Source of the DNA: CAZGAQ01 sp964523405
Lineage (GTDB): Bacteria; Planctomycetota; Phycisphaerae; UBA1845; Fen-1342
Assembly (NCBI GenBank): GCA_964523405.1
Contig: CAZGAQ010000008.1
Coordinates: 1-64,000, forward strand
DNA: 64,000 nt
Reading direction: 5' to 3'
The position numbers and the translations under genes were made by a program. The notes below the pieces were generated by a model that worked only from the letters and a program-made list of their open reading frames with translations, searched no databases and was not told the DNA's origin. This document shows, one piece after another, positions 8,507-17,228 of the stretch. Numbering within the stretch: the stretch's first letter is position 1; each line of letters starts with the position of its first letter.

Positions 8507-10852
8507 ATGTCACGCAGAGCAGTGGGGCTCACCCTGGCGCTGGCGCTCTTGGGGTCAAGTGCCGTGCTGGCGCAGTACACCAAGCTGGTGTCCGATTTTG
8601 AGAACGCGGCTTGGACGCCGTATGTCACGATCACGCTGTTCCGCCACCCGAACTTCTCGCCCTCTTCGACTGGCCTGGATCTGGTGGATCCGAATTCCAG
8701 CTACCTGACCGAAACCAGTACGAACCCATTCTCCGTCGTCCACAGCGGGCTGCGCGGCGTGGAGAGCACGTGGAGCTGGGCCAATCCCGGCTACCACACG
8801 TCATGGGTGCGCCTCGTGACGTTCAATGCCGATCAGGTGCGCAACCCCGCGCTGCACCTCGGTGGCAAGGTGCGCTTCTGGTTTTCGGCCAAGGCGTACA
8901 CCAGCGCCACGTACGCGACGCCGGTGTCCAACGGGCATCTCTATCTCGGGCTGGGTGTCCGGGAAACCGGGCAGGGCATGTACCTTGGCGGTGACGGCGG
9001 TATTACCGGCGACATCGAATGGGTGGGTCTGAATGCCCGTCTTGCGGAGATCCTGCCGGGTACCAATGGAATCTGTGACACCACCGCGCTGGCCGGCAGC
9101 GACGACGTGCAACTCGTGGCGCCCGGTGCCAGCGCGGGCCCGGATACGGTCTGCATCGGCGCCGGGCCGGACGGGCTGCTGCAGACGGCGGTGGCCGGTG
9201 ACGACATCGTGCGCGTGACCCCGGTGGGCATGTTCTCGGTGCCCACTGACGGGGTGATGCGCCAGTACGAGTTCGATTTCCCGACCCTCCAGGCCGCAGG
9301 CAAGGTGTTCTCGTTTGCCGGCAACGGCCAGTTGGGGGCGACGCCCAACAACCGCGGCGCACTCGAGCACCTTGTACTGACGAACGATCCGACGAACGCG
9401 GCGGTGAGTGCCAAGGTATTCCTCATCGACGTTGATGATCTGGAGTTCGAGGCCCCGCTAATCGACCCCCCCGAGATCGTTACTGAGCCCAACATGCCGC
9501 AACCGCTCGACCAGTCCGTGGAAGTCGGCCACGTGCTGCCGACCGCGACGGACGTTCGCGTGTACCGCGTCAATGCGGACAACTCCGAGACGCTACTCGG
9601 TTCGGCCAGCCCGACCGGCCAGCCGAACATCGTCGTCCCGACGAACCCATTGGCCTCGAACGTCCGCATCGTTGCCCGCCAGAGCATCGGGGCACTGACC
9701 AGCGACAATTCGGTGCCGGTCATCGCGACCCGCCCCGGCAACGGCCCGCTGCGCATGGCGATGGCCGTACGGGAGACCGATGCGTACGACCACAGCCTCG
9801 CCTGTGGCGGAAATGGCACGGGTTACGACCCCAGCCAGCCCTCCACGCTGGAGTTCATCGGGGCTAACGGGCAGGACGCTTTCGGCGTGCCGAACTGCCC
9901 GCGCTTCACTCCCAGCCTCAACTGGTTCGAGATTCAGTTCAAGCCCTGCGATCCCACCTGGGGTGTGACGGCGTTCAGCGGCAACGGGGTCCTTGCGATC
10001 AATGCGGCGCCCAACTACACCAACGGCGTCTGGGAAGGGCTTTATTTCCGGATCGACGAGCTCAGCCCAACCACGGGTCCGTATACGGTCTATCTGGATG
10101 ACATGACCGTCAAGACCAACACCGGCACCATCGTGTGCACGGTCGACGACTTCGAAAGCTACACTCCCGGCCGGTGCGTGGTCGCGGACTGTGCCGGCAA
10201 CGGTATGGCGGACACGACGGCCGCGCCGACCGACGTGCAGGTCGTGTCGGTGGGCAGCACGACGTTCTGTGGGCAAATCATCGTCAATCCCGGACCCGAC
10301 GGCACGCTGGAGACGACGCCCCAGGGCGATGATGGCACCTCGCTGATCCACGCGCGCTTCGACTATCCGCTGAACTCCGGCACGAGCGTCGGACTGGCCG
10401 CGTCGCCAAACGTCTCCGCGGTTACCACCGAAGAGGCCCATAGCGGCCTGCATTCGCTGAAGTTGCAGTGGGGCTTCGCCGATGCGAGCAACCTGCGCAG
10501 CGTGCTGCGTCTGACGTCCAATGGCTCGCTGGCCACGAATCCGCCCGAGACGTTTCTGAGCCCTGATTCCGTGATCCCGTTCAGCCTGGACGGCACGTAC
10601 TGCGACGGCAATGGGGATCTGCTGTACAGCGTGTGGGTGAAGCTCGCGCCGCCGCTCATGCCCGGTGACTGGGACGTCGACGGCGATCTCGACCTGGTCG
10701 ATATGGCGGCTTTCCAGCGGTGCTTCGCGCAGTCACCGACGACCGGTGGGTGCGGCACTTTCGATATCGCGCCGAATCATGCCCCCGACGGGATCATCGG
10801 GATGGCCGATTTTGGTCTGCTGAACTATCTGCTGGTGGGTCCGGGCCTGTAG
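8507..10852 (+). CDS. Secreted two-copy VRET-domain protein with C-terminal dockerin-like module
   Basis: 781 residues from the ATG at 8507 (RBS GGAGG, 8494-8498). Signal peptide at 1-23 ending in AVLAQ. Two VRET domains: ~144-318 (LGVRETGQ, GDIEWVGLN, FSFAGNGQLG, LIDVDDLEFEAP) and ~415-536 (MAVRETDAY, CGGNGTG, FSGNGVLAI, VYLDDMTV). The segment between them (~320-410) resembles bacterial Ig-like modules. A third beta-rich unit (~540-700) repeats the VDDFESY style of the N-terminus. The tail (~720-781) is dockerin-like: PGDWDVDGDLDLVDMAAFQR...DGIIGMADFGLL. The first domain has an insert rich in Asp, Gly and Cys. It may be a carbohydrate- or polymer-binding surface protein; no catalytic motif is visible. 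Confidence 0.85.
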   Translation: MSRRAVGLTLALALLGSSAVLAQYTKLVSDFENAAWTPYVTITLFRHPNFSPSSTGLDLVDPNSSYLTETSTNPFSVVHSGLRGVESTWSWANPGYHTSWVRLVTFNADQVRNPALHLGGKVRFWFSAKAYTSATYATPVSNGHLYLGLGVRETGQGMYLGGDGGITGDIEWVGLNARLAEILPGTNGICDTTALAGSDDVQLVAPGASAGPDTVCIGAGPDGLLQTAVAGDDIVRVTPVGMFSVPTDGVMRQYEFDFPTLQAAGKVFSFAGNGQLGATPNNRGALEHLVLTNDPTNAAVSAKVFLIDVDDLEFEAPLIDPPEIVTEPNMPQPLDQSVEVGHVLPTATDVRVYRVNADNSETLLGSASPTGQPNIVVPTNPLASNVRIVARQSIGALTSDNSVPVIATRPGNGPLRMAMAVRETDAYDHSLACGGNGTGYDPSQPSTLEFIGANGQDAFGVPNCPRFTPSLNWFEIQFKPCDPTWGVTAFSGNGVLAINAAPNYTNGVWEGLYFRIDELSPTTGPYTVYLDDMTVKTNTGTIVCTVDDFESYTPGRCVVADCAGNGMADTTAAPTDVQVVSVGSTTFCGQIIVNPGPDGTLETTPQGDDGTSLIHARFDYPLNSGTSVGLAASPNVSAVTTEEAHSGLHSLKLQWGFADASNLRSVLRLTSNGSLATNPPETFLSPDSVIPFSLDGTYCDGNGDLLYSVWVKLAPPLMPGDWDVDGDLDLVDMAAFQRCFAQSPTTGGCGTFDIAPNHAPDGIIGMADFGLLNYLLVGPGL

Positions 10853-10907
10853 CGCGACCGGGCCGGGCGAGAGGCAGATCGCTGCGCAACCAGCCGGTAT
10901 TCGCAAC

Positions 10908-10938
10908 GGGTGGGGCAGTCGTCGGGGCTGCCCCGCCC
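10908..10938 (+). terminator. GC-rich hairpin after the dockerin gene
   Basis: GGGTGGGGCAG (10908-10918) pairs with CTGCCCCGCCC (10928-10938) around a nine-base loop, with one G-T wobble. It lies 55 bases after the stop. There is no clear T-run, so intrinsic termination is uncertain. Confidence 0.4.
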
Positions 10939-11073
10939 GGTTCTGTACGGGGCTCTCCCAGCCGGTGGGTGGCGAGTGGTTCGTCGTAGATTGCGGTGGT
11001 GACCCGGCGGGCCCGCGTCAAAAGAAGACCCCGGGTGCGCAACTTGGGACGCGCTCACCCGGGATCCATCGCA

Positions 11074-11160
11074 CGGAGAGGGGGGGATTCGAACCCCCGG
11101 TCAAGTTACCCTGACACCGGTTTTCGAAACCGGCCCGATCGGCCACTCCGGCACCTCTCC
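11074..11160 (-). tRNA. tRNA-Ser (CGA)
   Basis: The 87-base minus-strand sequence folds as a class II tRNA. The acceptor stem is GGAGAGG (11160-11154) with CCTCTCC (11081-11075). The anticodon stem CCGGT/ACCGG encloses a TTTCGAA loop, giving anticodon CGA for TCG codons. A long variable arm (TGTCAGGGTAACTTGA) precedes the T arm GGGGGTTCGAATCCCCC. CCA is not encoded. No second tRNA adjoins it. Confidence 0.95.
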
Positions 11161-11335
11161 TGAACTGCCAAGTCCTTGCCGCCGCCGGGCTTCCCGCTAC
11201 CGGTCCAGCCGGCGCGACTCACAGAATCGCATCGTAGCGTCCACAGCGCGCTCCGGCAACCGCATGGGCCAGGAAAGCGACCGATCAGGGGCGCGACGCT
11301 TGGCCAGGTACCGGATGAACCGTAGAATGCGGCCT

Positions 11336-13003
11336 ATGACTACTTCGTTTCAGAACCATCGCGTGTCCATCGCGCTGCTCCTTAGCGACCAGTCACCGTA
11401 CGACCGCGCCGCCATGACCGGCGTGCTGGAGGCGGCCGCGTCGCAGGACCTGCCTGGGGCGGAAATCATCGTGATAGACAGCCGGGGCCCCAGCGCCCGC
11501 CGGGATTTCATCCCCGCGGCGGCTGATCCGGCCCGGTTTATCCACTTGCCTGCCAAGTACGCGAACCGCGCGGCCATGTACAACGCCGCGCTGCGAGCCG
11601 CGCACGGCGATTTCTTGTTAGCGTTATATAACGATCAGTCGCCGGTCACGCTGAAGCGTTCGGCAGCCCAAGCCATGCTGATGGCCGCAACCCGCATGGA
11701 TGGCAGCGGCACGGCGGTGTCGGGCGGAACGGGGCTGCCGGTGGGCATGGTCTACGCTGATTACGAGCGGATCGACGCCAACGGGCAGCGCAAGGAGGTT
11801 CACCTTCTCGATTGGCACCCGGGACGCCTTCGTGATACGACCGACTTCGGGCTGGCAATCCTGTACCGCACGGCCGCGCTCCGCGAAGTGGGCGGCTGGA
11901 ATGAGGCGTACCAGGCCGCGGACTTGTACGACCTGCGGCTGCGCTTGAGCGAGCGCTACGGCATCGCGCACATCGCCAACCGTTACGCCGGGGCGCTGTA
12001 CACGGTGGCGGCTGCGGCGCAGGCGCATAACGTGTTTGCGTATCTGCTGGCCAGCAAGAGCTCGCAGTTGGAGATGGAGCGCGCGGTGAGCGAGCATCTG
12101 AAGCGCGCCGGGGGTTATCTGGCGCCGGGCGCCCACGTCCAGCGCGTGGCATACACGCCGGACGAGGAAGCCCGTTTTCGGGACTGTGTCGCCACGGTGG
12201 TGATCCCGGTGAACAACCGGCCGGGCTTCATTGGGCGGGCGATCGAGAGCGTGCAGGCGCAGACCGAGCGGCGTGTGGAGGTCGTGGTGGTGGTCAATGG
12301 CGGCGACAAGGACCCCACGTCGGACCAGGTGCGGCGCTACATGCCCGGCGGCGACAAGCACAACGCAAGCGCGCCGCCGGTGCGGCTGATCGTTGTGGAC
12401 GTGAACAATCTCGGTTTGTGTCTCAACGCCGGCCTCGCCGCAGGCCACGGCAAGTTCTACGTGCAGCTCGACTCCGATGATCGCCTCAAGGCCGACGCCG
12501 TTGCCAAGCTGCTGGCGGTGTACAACTCCGACCCGACGATCGGCATGGTCGTCGGCTCGTACGAGGTCTGGACGCTGGACGAGCATACGGCGACGTTGAA
12601 GCGCAACGAGGAGATTCCGGTCGTCACGCACGACGAATGGACCGCGGACAACGGGCGCAACAACCTGCTGCGGATCAACGGTGCGGGGGCGCCGCGCTCG
12701 GCGCACATCAAGGTCATCGCGGATTGCGGCTGGTTCGGGGTGAACGACACGAGTCAGTCGCGCAACTATGGCGAGGATTACGACCTGGTGCTGCGGATCA
12801 GCGAGCGGTACACGATCGGTCGGGTGTGGGAGCCGATCTACGAGGTCATCCGCCACAGCGGCGGCACGGACCACGCCATTGACCAGAACACCGTCGATCG
12901 CAACGACAACGCGAAGGACACCATGCGGCTGGAAGCGCTGCATCGGCGCCGGGCCCTGAATCAGGGTGGCACCGTGCACGAGCGCGGCGCCCCGCGCGGG
13001 TGA
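11336..13003 (+). CDS. Glycosyltransferase with two GT2-type (GT-A) domains
   Basis: 555 residues if started at the ATG at 11336; in-frame ATGs at 11264 and 11315 are also possible, and none has a good RBS. The N-terminal half is a divergent GT-A fold with a YNDQSP segment at the DxD position. The second half is a classical GT2 domain: TVVIPVNNRPGFIGRAIESV, NNLGLCLNAGLAAGHGKF, the QLDSDDRL metal/nucleotide motif, and NYGEDYDLVLRISERY as the acceptor/catalytic region. No membrane segment is seen, so it probably acts at the cytoplasmic side of the membrane on a lipid- or protein-linked acceptor. The donor sugar cannot be read from sequence. The following gene is a sugar-kinase-like protein. Confidence 0.85.
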   Translation: MTTSFQNHRVSIALLLSDQSPYDRAAMTGVLEAAASQDLPGAEIIVIDSRGPSARRDFIPAAADPARFIHLPAKYANRAAMYNAALRAAHGDFLLALYNDQSPVTLKRSAAQAMLMAATRMDGSGTAVSGGTGLPVGMVYADYERIDANGQRKEVHLLDWHPGRLRDTTDFGLAILYRTAALREVGGWNEAYQAADLYDLRLRLSERYGIAHIANRYAGALYTVAAAAQAHNVFAYLLASKSSQLEMERAVSEHLKRAGGYLAPGAHVQRVAYTPDEEARFRDCVATVVIPVNNRPGFIGRAIESVQAQTERRVEVVVVVNGGDKDPTSDQVRRYMPGGDKHNASAPPVRLIVVDVNNLGLCLNAGLAAGHGKFYVQLDSDDRLKADAVAKLLAVYNSDPTIGMVVGSYEVWTLDEHTATLKRNEEIPVVTHDEWTADNGRNNLLRINGAGAPRSAHIKVIADCGWFGVNDTSQSRNYGEDYDLVLRISERYTIGRVWEPIYEVIRHSGGTDHAIDQNTVDRNDNAKDTMRLEALHRRRALNQGGTVHERGAPRG

Positions 13004-13156
13004 CCGCGCATCGGCCGACGCGCGCCTGCGTTCCGTGCCCGGCTGCCCCCACGTTGGTGGCGGGGCAGATGGCGGTCTGACGCCGCGGCGCAGGTGACGC
13101 AGTCCCGCGGCTTCACACGGAGATGATCTGGCGGCCTGAATCCGAGGGTGAGCACG

Positions 13157-14377
13157 ATGGAAGACGCATTGCTGATCGGCGTCGATGGCGGTGCGACCGA
13201 GGTCAAGGCCCACGCGGCGGCGTGCGATGACCTGCGGCGACCGACGGCCTTCACGCTGCATCAGGAGGCGGCGGCGCGCGTGTACCCGCGGCGGGCGGAT
13301 TTTGCCCCGCTGCCAGTGGCGGAGCAAATTCAGCAGCGCGAGGCCGGCCGGCTGCAGCTGACGCCGCAGGAGATGGCGCAGGGCGGACTCTGGATCGCGG
13401 CCGCAGCCGAAGCGGTGATCGCGGTAGCGCGGGCGTGCAGTGCGCGGCGCGTGCTGGTGGGCGTGGGCATGCCGGGGCTGAAGACGCCGGACGCGCGCGG
13501 CATCAGCGCCATCAACAACGGCCCACGGATGCCGCAGTATCTCGACGAGTTGGAGCGGCACATCGCGGCGGCCGGGATTGAACTGGTGGCGCCGGTCGCG
13601 GCACTGGGCAGTGATGCGGACTACTGCGGACTCGGCGAGGAGTACGCGGCGGACGGCCTGTTTCGCGGCGTGCAGCACGCGTACTACTGCGGCGGCGGAA
13701 CGGGCATCGCGGACGCGATGAAGCTCCGTGGAGCGCTGGTGCCTTTCGACCAGGCCAAATCGTGGCTGCAGAAAGCCTGGCAGATGCCCAGCGCGCTGGG
13801 GCCGACCTTTGAGAAGCTCGTGTCCGCGAGCTCGATCAATCGCATCTGGGCGGAACTCCGCGCGACACGGGCGGCGACCGAAGTGCCACCCGAAGACGCA
13901 GGAGCCGCAGCACCGTTTCCGGAGCGGGCCGCGGCGGCCGGCCAGGCGGTGGCAGGGGCGTGGCTGGACACGGTGGCGCTGGTGCTGGCGGAACTGATCT
14001 TCGAGCGCGTGTGGACAGTGAAGAACGGCCGGGCGGGGGGCGTGCAGCGCGGCGCGGCGTACGCGCAGTTGACGCCGGAGCACATGTATCGGGGCACGCT
14101 GCTCGAGCGGGTGATCATCGGGCAGCGCGTGGGCCTGATCTACGCCGACCCGACGTACCGCGCGGTGTTTGCCGACCGGCTCAACGCGTCGCTGGTCGCC
14201 CTGTTGGCGGGCTGCGGCGATGCCGACCTGGTGCAGGCCACGCTCCAGCCGGGTGGCGCGCCGGGTCACGGCGGGGCGGCGTTCGGCCTGCGGCCGGGAT
14301 TCCTGGTGGCCTCGAAGCTGCGGGCGGCGCCGGCCTTGGGAGCCGCGGTGGCCGCGGTGCGCGCCCTGGCGCGCTGA
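13157..14377 (+). CDS. ROK/BadF-like sugar kinase family protein
   Basis: 406 residues from the ATG at 13157, with GAGGGTGAG (13143-13151) as a plausible RBS; a GTG at 13148 is the alternative. The N-terminal phosphate-1 loop of the actin-like ATPase fold is present (IGVDGGATEVKAH), as is an adenosine-type glycine motif (YYCGGGTGIADAMKL). VLVGVGMPGLKTPDARGI resembles the sugar-proximal region of ROK kinases. The protein is longer than typical ROK kinases (~300-330) because of insertions, and the CxCGxxGC zinc motif of classical ROK proteins is not seen. It probably phosphorylates a hexose or amino sugar; the substrate is unknown. It lies 153 bases after the glycosyltransferase on the same strand. 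Confidence 0.7.
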   Translation: MEDALLIGVDGGATEVKAHAAACDDLRRPTAFTLHQEAAARVYPRRADFAPLPVAEQIQQREAGRLQLTPQEMAQGGLWIAAAAEAVIAVARACSARRVLVGVGMPGLKTPDARGISAINNGPRMPQYLDELERHIAAAGIELVAPVAALGSDADYCGLGEEYAADGLFRGVQHAYYCGGGTGIADAMKLRGALVPFDQAKSWLQKAWQMPSALGPTFEKLVSASSINRIWAELRATRAATEVPPEDAGAAAPFPERAAAAGQAVAGAWLDTVALVLAELIFERVWTVKNGRAGGVQRGAAYAQLTPEHMYRGTLLERVIIGQRVGLIYADPTYRAVFADRLNASLVALLAGCGDADLVQATLQPGGAPGHGGAAFGLRPGFLVASKLRAAPALGAAVAAVRALAR

Positions 14378-14395
14378 GCGTGGCGCTGCAAAGGC

Positions 14396-15589
14396 CTACG
14401 CGCCGGGTTCTTCGCCACCCGGGAGGTCGATTTGGCGCTGCGTGCGTAGCGTCTCAATCCGGTCAAGCTGCTTTTCGAGCCTGCGCGTGCGGGTGGTGCG
14501 CAGCTCGTCAAACTGGCTGGTTGCCTTCTCCAGGCAGGCACCGAGCTTGTCCATCAGTTCCGCGTATTTCGCCCATTCGCGGTTGAATGCTCCGAGCAGG
14601 GCGAGAATCTCGTGGGCGGCCTGTTCCACGCGCACGTTTTCGGCGGCCTGCCGGATGACGGCGAGGATGGCATAGAGGGTGAGCGGTGAGCACAGCACGA
14701 CCTTCTGCCGCAGCGCGTCGTCGAGCAACGCGGCGTCATGCTGATGGATGAAGGCATAGATCTGCTCGTTGGGGATGAAGACCAGTACGTAGTCGACGGT
14801 CCCCTGCGCGGGGTCGATGTATTCGCGCGTCGTGACCTCCTTCACGCGCGTGCGCACGTCCCGCAAGAACGCCGCCTCCGCTTGCGCGCGGGCGGTCTCG
14901 TCAGTCGCGTCCAGGCAGCGCAGGTAGTTCGGCAGCGGGAACTTCACGTCCATGTTCACGCAGCGATCCTGGGGTAGCAGAAATGTGTAATCCGGGCGAC
15001 TGGCGCTGCCGGCCTGAGTCTGCTGTTTGCGGTAGTTCACGCCCTCGATGAAACCGGCCAGGCGCAGGACGTCCTCGGCCATGCGCTCGCCCCACTGTCC
15101 GCGGCGTTGCGGGTTGGCGAGGGCTTCGCGCAAGTGGGCGGTTGTTGTCTGCAGCTCCTTGGTGGCGAGAACGGTGGAATCGAGGCGCTGCAGCAGTGCC
15201 CCCTGCGCCTGCCGCCGGGCCTCTTCCTGCACCTGCAACGCCTTGCTGACCTCCGTCAGCCGCACGGCGATCTGTTCGACGGACTTGTCGATGAGCCCCT
15301 GCTTGGCCTCCAGCGTCTGCCGGGCCTCCGCGGCCTGCGCCGCGAAGCGAACCTGGGCGAGTTGCAGAAACTGCTCGGTGTTGTGGCGCAGCGCCTCCTG
15401 CGACAATCCGCCGAATTCGGCCCGGGCGCGGTCCAGGAGGTTTTGGGCATCCTGCGCACGTTGCACCTCTGTCTGCGCCAGCAGTTGCGTGATCTGGGCC
15501 TGCACGCCGCGGTTGCGCCAGGCAATCACGGCCCACACGAGGGCGGCCCCGATTGCCAACCCGATCAGAGCGGCGATGGTCGTCGCCAT
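14396..15589 (-). CDS. rmuC: DNA recombination protein RmuC homologue
   Basis: 397 residues, normal for the family. An N-terminal membrane helix (TIAALIGLAIGAALVWAVIAW, residues 4-24) is followed by a long coiled coil (~30-180, rich in Ala, Gln and Glu). The RmuC nuclease-like domain follows (~165-350): RRGQWGERMAEDVLRLAG, DYTFLLPQDRCVNMDVKFPL, YVLVFIPNEQIYAFIHQHD and VVLCSPLTLYAILAVIRQA, all family signatures. RmuC limits recombination at inverted repeats in E. coli and has been linked to defence against foreign DNA. It is a monocistronic minus-strand gene divergent from the HlyD-type adaptor; the ROK-like gene converges on its 3' end. Confidence 0.92.
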   Translation of the reverse strand: MATTIAALIGLAIGAALVWAVIAWRNRGVQAQITQLLAQTEVQRAQDAQNLLDRARAEFGGLSQEALRHNTEQFLQLAQVRFAAQAAEARQTLEAKQGLIDKSVEQIAVRLTEVSKALQVQEEARRQAQGALLQRLDSTVLATKELQTTTAHLREALANPQRRGQWGERMAEDVLRLAGFIEGVNYRKQQTQAGSASRPDYTFLLPQDRCVNMDVKFPLPNYLRCLDATDETARAQAEAAFLRDVRTRVKEVTTREYIDPAQGTVDYVLVFIPNEQIYAFIHQHDAALLDDALRQKVVLCSPLTLYAILAVIRQAAENVRVEQAAHEILALLGAFNREWAKYAELMDKLGACLEKATSQFDELRTTRTRRLEKQLDRIETLRTQRQIDLPGGEEPGA

Positions 15590-15827
15590 GAAGGCCTCGC
15601 TGCGCGGCGGTTGCCGACCTTTCGCGGGCGGCGAGCCGGCGCGGATGGCGGTAGTTTACGGCCTGCCCGGCGGTCCCGGGAGGGGACCACGCTGCGGGTA
15701 CGGCGGTGGGGGGGTTGTGTGTTTTTGTGGCGGACCGGTCGCGGGGCTTGCGCCGAGCGCGGTCAGCCTATATCGTATGCGGATGTCCCCGGCCTGGAGC
15801 GGCCCGCGGGCAGTCCGAGGTACAGGC

Positions 15828-17210
15828 ATGAAGAAGTGGATCATCCTTCTGGCGGTCGTCGTGGTGGTGGCCACGGTGTATTACTTCTCGCGCAAGCAGG
15901 AGTTCACGCCGCCCTGGCTGCAGCCCAAGGCGGCCACCGTCACGCGCGGCGACATCAAGGTGCCGATCACAGCGACCGGTTTGATTCAGCCGAATCAGGA
16001 TGTGGAGATCAAGCCCGAAGCGACGGGGATCGTGCTGAACGTGAACGTGGTTGAGGGCTCGTTCGTGCGCAAGGGCGATCCCATCGTCGTGATCGACCCG
16101 AATGACGAGCGGCGCCTGCGCGACCGCACGAAGGCCGAGTTCGACCGGGCGCGCGCGCTGCTGAAGCAGTCACAGGTCGCGGTGGAGCGGGCGACGGTCG
16201 CGATCGAGAGCGCTAAGGCTCATCTGGAAGAGCTGGCGGCCCAAACGAGCGTCACCGCTTACGAGCTGGACAAGATCGAGCGCACCGTCGGCAAGGACGG
16301 CAAGTCGCCGCACTACAGCGATCAGCAGATTCACGACGTGCGGGCGCAGTACGCGGTGGCCGTGGCGCAGAAGCAGTCGGCGGACATTGCCGTACGCGGC
16401 GCGGAGCTGGCCAAAGACGACGCCGCGGCCGTCGCGCTGTCTCAGGAAGCGACCGTCGAATCCGTCCGCAAGCAGTACGAGGATGCCGAGTCGCGGCTGT
16501 CCAAGACCACCGTGATGGCGCCGCTGGATGGGATCGTCACGCTCGTCTACATCAAGCCCGGCATGCTGGTCCAGAGCGGGCGCGACAGTTTCGCGGGCGG
16601 CACGCCGCTGATGAAGCTCGCGGACGTGTCCCGCAAGAAGGTGGTCGCCCGCCTGGATGAGGCCGACTTCGGGCGCGTGCTGGATATCTCGCCGGTCGAC
16701 GCGCTGCCGGACATGCCTGGCTTGCGGCAGGCGGCGCAGGAGAACGCCGCGCAGATCGAGAAGCGTAGCGGTACAGTGCGGATCACCGTGGACGCTTTTC
16801 CCGACCGCAGCTTTGACGGACTCATTCGCCGCGTCGAGCCCCAGGGCAAGCTGAACGCCGGCTCGTCGATCATTCAGTTCGACGTCCACGTGGAGATCAG
16901 CGACCCGAACGGCCACATGCTGCCGCTCGGCGCGCAGGCGCAGGTCGAGTTCACCGTGGAAAGCGCGACCGATGTGCTGCGGGTGCCAGCTGAGGCGGTC
17001 AAAAGCCTGCAGGAACAGAAGGGCGTATACGTGAAGGTCCCGCCGGCCCAGGGCGAGAAGTTCGGCAAGAAATTCCTGCCGTGCCGGTTCGGCATCAGCG
17101 ACGGGGAGTTCACGCAGCTGATCGCTGTGGTGGGACCGGGCGAATTGAAGGAGGGCACGGAGGTGTACACGAAGCTGCCCACGTCCGCCGAGGAAGCGGA
17201 GCACGAGTAG
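15828..17210 (+). CDS. HlyD/MacA-type periplasmic adaptor of an ABC efflux system
   Basis: 460 residues from the ATG at 15828. One N-terminal membrane anchor (KKWIILLAVVVVVATVYYFS). A barrel-sandwich half (VPITATGLIQPNQDVEIKPEATGIVLNVNV) is followed by a coiled-coil hairpin (~100-220), the second lipoyl half (TTVMAPLDGIVTLVYIKPGMLVQSG) and beta-barrel/membrane-proximal domains. This is the MacA-like order of tripartite pumps. The linker VTAYELDKIERTVGKDGKS within the hairpin is unusually polar. Only 18 bases separate it from the ABC ATPase downstream, so they form an operon. No FtsX/MacB-type permease or TolC homologue is in the window. Confidence 0.9.
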   Translation: MKKWIILLAVVVVVATVYYFSRKQEFTPPWLQPKAATVTRGDIKVPITATGLIQPNQDVEIKPEATGIVLNVNVVEGSFVRKGDPIVVIDPNDERRLRDRTKAEFDRARALLKQSQVAVERATVAIESAKAHLEELAAQTSVTAYELDKIERTVGKDGKSPHYSDQQIHDVRAQYAVAVAQKQSADIAVRGAELAKDDAAAVALSQEATVESVRKQYEDAESRLSKTTVMAPLDGIVTLVYIKPGMLVQSGRDSFAGGTPLMKLADVSRKKVVARLDEADFGRVLDISPVDALPDMPGLRQAAQENAAQIEKRSGTVRITVDAFPDRSFDGLIRRVEPQGKLNAGSSIIQFDVHVEISDPNGHMLPLGAQAQVEFTVESATDVLRVPAEAVKSLQEQKGVYVKVPPAQGEKFGKKFLPCRFGISDGEFTQLIAVVGPGELKEGTEVYTKLPTSAEEAEHE

Positions 17211-17228
17211 TTCTGCGCGGAGACGTCC

